Below, one piece after another: positions 55,761 to 64,000 of a stretch of DNA of 64,000 nt. The DNA is from Chrysomallon squamiferum (lineage: Eukaryota; Mollusca; Gastropoda; Neomphalida; Peltospiridae): the NCBI GenBank assembly GCA_012295275.1, contig CM022669.1, positions 541,573 to 605,572 of the forward strand, in the 5' to 3' direction. The notes beneath the pieces were generated by a model, which had not been told where the DNA came from, searched no databases, and saw nothing but the letters and a program-made list of their open reading frames with translations. Position numbers and translations under genes: made by a program. How positions within the stretch are numbered: the stretch's first letter is position 1; each line of letters opens with the position of its first letter.

Positions 55761-55895
55761 TATCAGATTCTGTTAATGTGTCTTTATATACGTAAACAAG
55801 ACACATTTATTATTTATTCAGCCTTAATGATGTCAATACGTTTAATATTAAATGCTGTTTGTTCTTCAAATATACAAAGATGAAACGAATTTGAA
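55761..55895. repeat. Dispersed repeat, copy 1
   Basis: Begins TATCAGATTCTGTTAATGTG, continues with ATTCAGCCTTAATGATGTCA and ends near GATGAAACGAATTTGAA. It aligns in the same order with 57924-58080, so it is probably a diverged interspersed element. Confidence 0.6.
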
Positions 55896-56339
55896 TAGTT
55901 TAGACCGAAGCTTTACTTGAAACTTCAGTGATGATGAGATGCAATGTTTTCATATTCTTCTAAAATCGTAAAACATAGGAAACAAAAGAATGTACACAGT
56001 CTGTAGTTCTTAATTATTCAGTTGGCTCAAATTACACCCAAGCAGAAGTGTTATGTATTGATTTTAAGATCATACCGAAAACAGGTTGACATCCGCTAGC
56101 AGTGACTTTCGTGTCTGTTACACTGAAACGCGAATATTATTATTTTACTTGAGGTTTTCAAATAAATGTTGCTCGACTTGCATTCCCTGGAGGAGTGTTT
56201 TCTTCTGGACAGAAGGATTTGTCAAACTTTTTAACGATCTGCTCTGACAGTGTACGGTAGCCATAACGAGAGATTATGAATAACAAAATATTTGTGTTCT
56301 TGTAATGTCAGCTCTGATTCGAAATTATCAAACCAGACG
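55896..56339. other. Non-coding spacer
   Basis: Complex sequence without a recognised exon. Confidence 0.4.
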
Positions 56340-56560
56340 GTGTCACGTGGTGGGAAATAACGTCGGATGATCCTAATCAAAAGAGCGAGATATGACGTCA
56401 TCACCCACTGGACATGTGGTCAGCGGCTGCTGTAGATTTGATATGACGTGATTAAGTGTGGCCCACGTGGATGTCGTTCTTGCATTTGTCGTTAATTGGA
56501 TGCGTGATCAAGATAAAGCAGTAATTGTGTTTGCTGTAGATTAATAGGCTTAGTTCACTG
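56340..56560. promoter_or_regulatory. Candidate regulatory island with two CACGTG boxes and a CRE
   Basis: CACGTG at 56344-56349 and 56464-56469 flank TGACGTCA at 56393-56400. GTTAATTGG, AAGATAAAG and TGTAGATTAATAGG-like homeodomain/GATA cores follow. The block is repeat-free with higher CG content. Motif-based only. Confidence 0.3.
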
Positions 56561-57487
56561 TATTTATCTTGTCATCTTACACAACGCATAAAACTCAAAT
56601 CAATGCGGTGTGGCTAATACTCTACATATTTTCAATAACAGAAGTGTTGTAGCACGCCAGTCCTGGACACCTAACCTGAGACCTACAGGTCCACTGGCTG
56701 AAAAAGCTCGGGTAATTTTTGCAGTACGTTGTCGTTGTTGTTGTTGTTGCAGTTCTGCTCGGTCTGACTGTATTTCTGTCAGTTAAAAAATACTTGTGTG
56801 TATTTAATTACTAGAACGTTGTCGCTGATTTAACAATCATTACAATTGTCAATAACGTTGTGGCTGCCTTTGTTACTGATGAATCGTTCAGTCATAGCAT
56901 TTCTCGCTGTAGATTAATCCATTTACTTCGTCGTAGTAGTTATATATTCTTTCTTTGTTGTTATATTTATCATTGTGTCGTTGTGCTTGCATTGTCAGTA
57001 CAGTAGTTGTCGTCAATACCGCTAGATTAATTATTGTCATTACTACTAGTGCAGTGGTCGTTACAGTCGTACAGTCTATGTCCTATTCGTACAGTAATTA
57101 TACTGTTCATTGTCGTGGTTGTCGTCGCTATTATTGTTGCCATGACGTCATGGTCTGCTATGTTAGTGCTAGTGGGACAAGCAATGTCGTGAATGCTGTT
57201 GCTAGCACTGTAGTTGTAGTTGCCTGGTGGAGGCGACAGAGATCAGACTCGTCTAAAGCGAGCGTTCATTAAAGACTTTGTAAAATGCTCTGAGGCGTCA
57301 CCTGACCTCGGCAGGTCACATGACGAGCGTCTGGGTCGAGCAGTTTACTGATAGTTAGGTTATACGTATCCGACATTGTCAGAACGGGATAAAACTCAGA
57401 ATTGTATCAGTCCGTCCCACTGCGCCTGATAGCTTCTTTCATTCACCTCGTGTTTCCTCAAAACCATTTCTATTTTAATTTTTCTGT
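56561..57487. other. Spacer with GTT/GTC-rich low-complexity DNA
   Basis: Bases 56720-57250 are rich in diverged GTT/GTC/TAG triplets. The open frame at 56955-57272 shows only Val/Ser-rich composition and no domain. Confidence 0.5.
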
Positions 57488-57488
57488 T

Positions 57489-57531
<43 letters not shown>
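57488..57531. repeat. Poly(T) run
   Basis: About 43 T residues in a row. On the minus strand it could be the tail of an old retrotransposed copy, but no adjoining gene is recognised. Confidence 0.9.
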
Positions 57532-57532
<1 letters not shown>

Positions 57533-57923
57533 TTATTGTATGAATGGAAAATGTAAGATATCCCAATCTGTTACAACAAAGTAACACACCACGTTTCTTC
57601 TCTTACAGTTATCATTTACACATGTCTCGTGACTAGTTTGCTAGGAATGTGTTGAGTTTGTTCATAATCGTTCAACAATCTAACTTGCTAACGCGGTTCC
57701 GTTCTCTTTACGCTCAAGTCAACCACTGTACAGCCTATCTGCTAACTAAAACATTTCTACATACAACGAGGTTCATGTGCTATAAAATAAAATACAAAAC
57801 AGTTTTCTGTTAGTTTGTATCTTTGATTAATTTTTTCTTATTTTCCTTTTCTTCCTTTTTTCTTTTTTTGAAAATTATTTTAATTTTTTTTTTGTTTTTT
57901 TTGTTTTGAAGCAGACTGTCTGT

Positions 57924-58080
57924 TATCAGATTCTATTAATGTATGTTTGTCTATATTATTTGGTTACTAGAATAATTCATGCTTTAATGGTGTCAGTAAT
58001 AGATTTAATACCATTATATTGTATTTTAAAATGTCAATTTTTTAGATTTCACACTTTACGAGGTAAAACGAACTTAAAAC
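57924..58080. repeat. Dispersed repeat, copy 2
   Basis: Matches 55761-55895 in order: TATCAGATTCTATTAATGTA, then ATTCATGCTTTAATGGTGTC, then AATAGATTTAATA, then GGTAAAACGAACTTAAAAC. Divergence is high. Confidence 0.6.
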
Positions 58081-58869
58081 ATCTTAAAGTACAGAACGTG
58101 TTACATATTTCATTTAAATCGATCATATATTTGTTTATCTGGCTCCTGCTGTTTCATGGCAACACACACTAAAATAAATTAACGATGAAAATATATTGAA
58201 ATCGTTTCGTCTTTCAAAGATAAATAATTATTACTACCTACATTAAAAACATCTGGTGTTTTAGTAAACTGTGAAAACGTGTTTTTTTATTACTGTATGG
58301 ATTTTGGATTGTCGTACTGAAACGGTAACTGACTCCAAATTAATTGGCACTGACTGTAATCAGCACGTGCATGAAGGCCACTGCGGGGGACGAGCGCCCT
58401 CTGTCGTCAGATAACAATGTTCGTTCTTCGTAAACAAACACATATGATCGCGCCTCTTTTTCTGAATAAATATTTTATCTTTGTCTGAGATACACTGCTC
58501 TACATACTCTTGAAATCATTATACTGTATTTATTTTATGACACCAGCAATCAATTCTTCGTGAAATAAATACATCTGATAGCTTATTAACAAGCCGTCTT
58601 AAGCGGTAGATTAATGTTTCTTTCACATTTTAATAAAGTTTAATAGTAATCAATTTTACGTATCAAATTTTCTTCTGTGATGAAAAACTCTGACTGCATG
58701 GGCTCATTCATATATCTATATAGCTATATATATATATATACCAGAATAAAATCAAAGGGTAAAAGCATAAATCAGAAAGCAAAACGTCAAAGCAAAACAT
58801 ATTTTCACTACATATTGGTTTTCTCACGTATTCAAAATCTAATTCAACAATATTTAGTTTTCTAATATC
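58081..58869. other. Non-coding spacer
   Basis: Complex AT-rich sequence with GTTTCATGGCAAC at about 58150, an X-box shortened by one base. No exon is recognised. Confidence 0.45.
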
Positions 58870-59160
58870 AGTATGAGACTCACGCATATATCCCATACTG
58901 TCATAACACAAATATCTACAACTATCATAACATAAATATACAGAACTACCATAAGACATATATATATATATATCCAGAACTATCACAACACAAACAGCCA
59001 TTATTATCATAAGACAAACATACAGTACTGTCTTAGCACAAACATCCATATTATAAAAACACAACTAGCCAGAACTATCACAACACAAATATCCAATCCT
59101 ATCACCAAAAACATGCAGTTCAATCATAACACAAATATCCAGTAGTATCAAAACGAGGCA
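58870..59160. repeat. Degenerate 24-bp tandem repeat
   Basis: About 12 diverged units of ACACAAATATCCAGAACTAT then CATA. Confidence 0.8.
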
Positions 59161-60845
59161 AACAGTAACACAAGTCTGTTGTTGAATGCGAATTGTGTTT
59201 TTGAGAAGTTTGTTAGTGGCAGATGTTTACAAATGAGCTCATATCATTTTCTTTCTAATGGAGTATTTTTGTATGAAACTAATTCTGCGGTTCAGCTGGA
59301 CTGAAGAGGAATGACGGTAATTGCAGCTGACATGGAGAATCTGTTGTCTGCGACAAAGACTTTGTGGATGCAGTCAGTTATTTCTGTGAAAGCATCGTAG
59401 TCTGTCTGTGTCTGTCCAGGAAATGTCTTTAAAAACAATCCTTACCTGATAAATAATTTATGAAATTAGACTGTTTGAACAACATTTACCTACATTTACA
59501 AAACAAACAAAGAGTAAGCCATATGTAGAATAATAAACGATTTCGAATTGTTCTCTATATGTGTGTGTGTGAATGCATATAAAATGTTGATAAATTAATG
59601 TGCCCAGGAAAGAGCACGGGTGGTTACTGTGACATAAACACTTAGAAACAGCGAACCTGCATGCAGTCATATATCATTTTAACGGCATTCATTATACAAG
59701 GTGGGTAACAAGTAACACCAGATTTCATGGTTCTGTTTGTGCAAAATCAGTAACTTTCAAAACTCGCTGCAAAAAACTGAAAGAAAAAAAGAAATCAAAA
59801 TTAGATAGATTACAAACATTAATAATCTGCCAGACAAATATTAACAACATTACTTCCCAGAAAGAGTCTGACAGCCGAATACAACCCAGTACTCCTTTTG
59901 TCTCATCCCGTATTTTATCATTATTTTAAAAATCTATCTCCAGACTCTGTTTAATTTCACATGTGAAATCTCACTGTGCAGTTTTACCCGACTCTTCACC
60001 ACTAATTCAAGGGTTTTTCAGCAGTCTTGAATCATTATTAAGTAAACTATATGAATCAACTAAACTGATCTGTACTGTTATAATTAGCCTTTCATTTTTC
60101 ATTACCAGACGTTATCAGGCAGTCGACATGGGCAGCGAGACTCAGAACTGGAGCTGCGTTAATTACGTTTCCCCTGCAAGCCCGTACAAGTGCGTTTTAG
60201 CAAAGACCTCGAAACACATTCCTCCATCACGCATTAATGGCAAACGGCAGTGCGTGGTCCACAGAGGATCGTTTGGGGTTGCGTTGAATCAATAAATAAA
60301 AACATGCGACATTGGCTAATGACAAAAGCTGTTAGTGACAGTGAAGATTTGGGTCGTTGTTGGTTTCTGGCTTGTTTTGCAGTAATACGGAGCTTAACAC
60401 AAGTCACTTAGTAACAATTCCGCAAACAGAATTTTCGTCCTTCCTCGCCGCAGGCAAAGCATTAACATCTCATCTGAGCAAAGAGAAACCTGATCGAGTT
60501 GGACAAGCTGACGAATATCTCGAGTTAATGGCGCTGTCGAGCGATTATCGTTAGAAATTTGCTGCTAAATATTGGTTGCTAATTATGGAAGAAGAAAGAC
60601 GAAGGGAAAAAAATAGATTAAATGACAAGAATAAATAAATATAAAAGAAATGGAGATTTAATCAAGATATAAATGATTTATAGAGATATTTTTTACTTAT
60701 TTGTTTAGTGTTTCACGTGTATTGTATATAATCAGAAATTAAGAAAGAGAGGAAAAACTTAGAAAACAAAGTAGACAGACACAGATTATTTATTGCCTTT
60801 CTGACTTTTCCTTTTTCTGTTCTAATATTGATTACCACCACTGTC

Positions 60846-60846
<1 letters not shown>
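59161..60846. other. Complex non-coding sequence, no confirmed exon
   Basis: Largely repeat-free. On the minus strand a strong CAG/GTAAGG donor lies at 59450-59445, but the frame it would give the C2A exon has a stop and no ATG just upstream; it could end a 5' UTR exon. Bases 60110-60300 and 60440-60555 are CG-richer and open on the + strand but match no family I know. Confidence 0.4.

Positions 60847-60847
<1 letters not shown>

Positions 60848-60943
<96 letters not shown>
60848..60943. repeat. (CT)n-(CA)n microsatellite
   Basis: About 40 CT repeats followed by about 7 CA repeats. Confidence 0.97.
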
Positions 60944-60944
<1 letters not shown>

Positions 60945-61197
60945 CACATTTTCTCTTTCTCTCAAAAAACAAACACTACAATTCTTCAGTATAAAGAATG
61001 TTTCAATCCTCAAATAACACTAAACATAATGCGTATATGTTCGTCCATCAAACATCAACTTTCCTTTCTAATTTACTAAATTACTTATTTTAGTGTCATC
61101 GTAAATTCAACATTAAAATGTATCAGAAAGCTTTGAGCAACACTGAAATGATCTTTCTTTTTCTTTTGTTCTTATGGTATATACTGCAATAAAGAAG

Positions 61198-61211
61198 GTT
61201 ACCATGGAAAC
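61198..61211. promoter_or_regulatory. RFX X-box motif
   Basis: GTTACCATGGAAAC matches GTHNYYATRRNAAC at every position. It is the second perfect match in the window, about 17.4 kb from the first. Confidence 0.35.
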
Positions 61212-62705
61212 GAGATACATAACACAATTTACATAAAGGCTTTCACTTCTTTTACGATTTTCTCGCACTTTATTAACTTACCCTGAAGTCTGTTAAAGGG
61301 CAGGTAATTTTCTCGTATTTATTCACAAATTTCGTTTTGCTACAGTTACAGTAAAGATCCACTTTTTATTTATTATTTATTTAGGAAACCCCAGAATTGG
61401 TAATCGTGACTGGTGTTGCTGCTGCTGCTTTTAGTTGTACTGACTACTGTCTCGATCGTATTCATATAATATGATTTAAATTAGATCCAGAATATCTATA
61501 CCCATGTACTGATCGATGGATGGAGAGATGAATAAAAGATGAATGAATAGATGGATGGACTGATAAAAAGAGATATAAATAAAGAAATAGAAAAATGGAC
61601 CGACACAAACAGATAGAGATACACATGCCGGCAATCAGGGCTTTGTGATCAACTATTCTGACAACAACTACAACAACAACTTGAAAATTATAGAAAATTT
61701 TAATATATTTTTTTTCATGCCTCATATGAAAATGGAGAATAGATTTTAATATAATTTTATTTAACTAGTTTTGACTATAAATTATAAATTATTCATGATA
61801 ATTTAAGTGCGTAATATTTTCAGAAATGTTTTTAATTCGAAATCAGATTATAATAATAAACTAAAATTTTGAATTGTAAAGTAAATGAATAAATAATTTA
61901 ATTAATTAATTTAAAAAATTAAACCTTTTTCAAGACGCGTGGAGAATAAAAATTGTAAAGAGACAGAAAGGACCCATTTTATTGCATTGTTGGGATAAGT
62001 TTACAAGTAAATTGTTCTCATGCAGACGTATGGGACTGAGTTTCCTAACCTCTAAATTCAGTGGCTATAATCAGTGACTATCGAGTACAGTCCCCATAAT
62101 TATCGTTGCAGAATTATGCTTTTGTACTGCAAACAAATGATTCCAAACTCGGACCAAAAACAGTCATTTTACTGAACTACACGTGACCCTAGCGTGAACA
62201 TTAATTTAATGCTGCAGTAATAATTTAATAGCGTTTCCAGCCGTGATCATAATTCTTAAAGGTCACGGCATTCTGAACGCAGTGTTCAACGCAGTTCGAG
62301 ATAACTGTAACAACTTCGGCGTCATCAATTCGATTTTCGATGGAGGAATTAACAAAAGAAAGATGCAGCGTAACATGATATTTAAACAGTCCAGCCTAAG
62401 GTGTAGAACCAGTCGTCTCAGGTTGTTAAAGCAATTAGTGCAATGATTCCACGACTTTCTCAAATAGCAGAATAACAATTAGGAAGGAGTGTTATACTTA
62501 CAAATGTCGTTATTCAGATCATTTTATATATATATTTTAGAATAAACACGCCTTCAGAGTCCAGCGACTTTTAAGAATTATCAGCACGTTTGGAATTATT
62601 ATTAGTACCTTTATTATTAAAAATAAATGTGTTATTAATTTTGTTTTATTTTTCTGTTTCTAACTTTTTTCTTTGAAATTTTATTCTTATGTCACTTTCC
62701 ATCAT

Positions 62706-62707
<2 letters not shown>
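61212..62707. other. Non-coding sequence, no gene seen
   Basis: Includes a short CTG run at about 61418-61430 and ATGGA/ATGAA-rich sequence at 61510-61570. Bases 62160-62450 form a complex, CG-richer block open on the + strand (62243-62446) without recognisable domain; it contains AAAGGTCACGG, a nuclear-receptor-like half-site. Confidence 0.45.

Positions 62708-62779
<72 letters not shown>
62708..62779. repeat. (TC)n microsatellite
   Basis: 36 TC repeats. Confidence 0.97.
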
Positions 62780-62782
<3 letters not shown>

Positions 62783-63722
62783 TTATATGCTTGTCTGACT
62801 CCATGTGTATCTAGCAATATTTTGCATTCTAGTATTAGTATATCTATCTTTTTTAAATATCTTTGTACCACAAACATGCACACAATTATGGAACAGATAT
62901 AGATAAACATATAGATATAATGTGTTTTAATCGATACAAACTATTTTCTGTTGTCCCTTTCATCCTGATGTGAAATACAGAAATATAAAACATTAATGGT
63001 TGCTACAGTGTTATTACACTACATCTTTTGTTGCATGTAAGTTGTAAACAAGTCACGTCCTGGTTCATCCACGGTAAATACTGATTTATTCTGTTCTCAT
63101 ATTAAACGACTTCACTGGCAAATCTTTGTCAATACAACTGTCAGTCATGTACACATGCAAGTAGAATACTAAAGCACGTTTACAAAATCTATACTCCACT
63201 GAATGTTTCTCTATTTCTGTTTTTTTCTCTATTTAGAATGTACATTGTAATTTTCTTTTATTGTATTAGTTTGACCCACTGAAATCTATGATTGTTTTCC
63301 TATTGTTGAATACATCTGTTACCTATGTTTTTATCTCTTACAATCTGGAATTTCTGTTTAATTGCAGGTGTTGTTTTTTTATTTAAAATAGCACCCAAGG
63401 GCAAAACTCAATCTGTTCCCCGTGTTTAATTCTCAGTTCCTATAACCACAGTTTATTTACTTCACAGACAACAATCCATTGTGACTTCTAATTTTAAATT
63501 GCTGATTGTCTAAACTGTTTTGTGGACATTTCAGATGGTCAGTTTACTCGGTAAATTATCATCATTATCTCACAAACTGCCTGTTACTGCATTTAGACTT
63601 ACTATATTTATACACGATGACACAAGGTCACTGACCGTTTCGAACATTTAATATGAGAGCTCGCATTGTGCATTCGTTTACAATATCCTCATTTCTTAAG
63701 ATACCTCTGCTGCTGCACACAC

Positions 63723-63762
<40 letters not shown>

Positions 63763-64000
63763 GTGATGAATGTAATTCAGCGTCATTCGTTACTGTCACA
63801 TAGATTAAATAGTTAAACTACTTTATGTCAGTGTAATGTAGATAGAAATCAGTTACATTACACAGCAGCATCGTCGTTACCACGGATTTGTTTGCTGTAC
63901 GACTACTACTTCTGCTGCTGCTGCTGCTACAAGTAGTATTACTACTATTACTTCTATTGCTACTGTTACTTCGAGTACTGGTAATAATAGTAACAGTGAT
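62780..64000. other. Non-coding sequence to window end
   Basis: Contains (GAT)n at about 63722-63768 and CTA/CTG triplets at 63900-63990. The rest is complex AT-rich sequence without a supported exon. Confidence 0.5.

Noticed and set aside
59451-59670. Minus-strand exon ending in strong CAG/GTAAGG
   Set aside because: The frame needed has a stop close upstream and no ATG, so it cannot be coding; a 5' UTR exon is still possible.
59963-60554. Two forward open frames with non-repetitive sequence
   Set aside because: No recognisable family, no domain, and no convincing splice structure; recorded only as an uncharacterised complex region.
62243-62446. 67-codon forward frame in a complex region
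   Set aside because: No homology recognised and no regulatory or splice context; more likely a non-coding island.

Overview
The window looks like nuclear DNA of an invertebrate animal, most plausibly a lophotrochozoan such as a gastropod mollusc. It is AT-rich, and its genes have short exons with canonical GT/AG junctions, long introns and AATAAA signals. It contains animal-type proteins (frataxin, a secreted multi-vWA protein, a tandem-C2 synaptotagmin relative) and a decayed Tc1 transposase. An unusually large share is microsatellite and minisatellite DNA. The mollusc assignment is inference; nothing here fixes the species.

Layout. (1) 1-3.3 kb: the 3' four exons of frataxin on the + strand, ending in a poly(A) signal. 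(2) 4.6-5.3 kb: a broken Tc1-type transposase. (3) 5.3-9.8 kb: non-coding, with a 23-bp minisatellite. (4) 9.78-13.7 kb: a complete six-exon + strand gene, with TATA box and poly(A) signal, for a secreted protein of about 594 aa with three vWA domains. The third domain has lost its metal site. (5) 14.2-15.1 kb: a 38-bp minisatellite that switches orientation, lying between two convergent genes. (6) 15.4-29.9 kb: the last three coding exons of a minus-strand synaptotagmin-like gene. A weak candidate for its first coding exon lies at 50.1 kb, which would make the gene about 35 kb long. (7) 30-64 kb: no confident exon. This part holds many tandem arrays (27-, 18-, 41-, 46/61-, 36- and 24-bp units), long di-, tri- and tetranucleotide tracts, a duplicated CRE/octamer block, two perfect RFX X-boxes and several non-repetitive islands that could be regulatory.

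The three genes have no evident shared pathway: frataxin acts in mitochondrial Fe-S cluster assembly, the vWA protein is extracellular, and the synaptotagmin relative is expected at membranes or vesicles. The vWA and synaptotagmin genes are transcribed towards each other. I found no CRISPR array, rRNA, tRNA, prokaryotic system or clearly new enzymatic system. The most unusual items are a 2.6-kb intronic minisatellite whose every unit carries a 5'-splice-site-like motif on the sense strand of the synaptotagmin gene, and a 2.8-kb satellite with a two-length higher-order pattern, a hairpin and an E-box in each unit.
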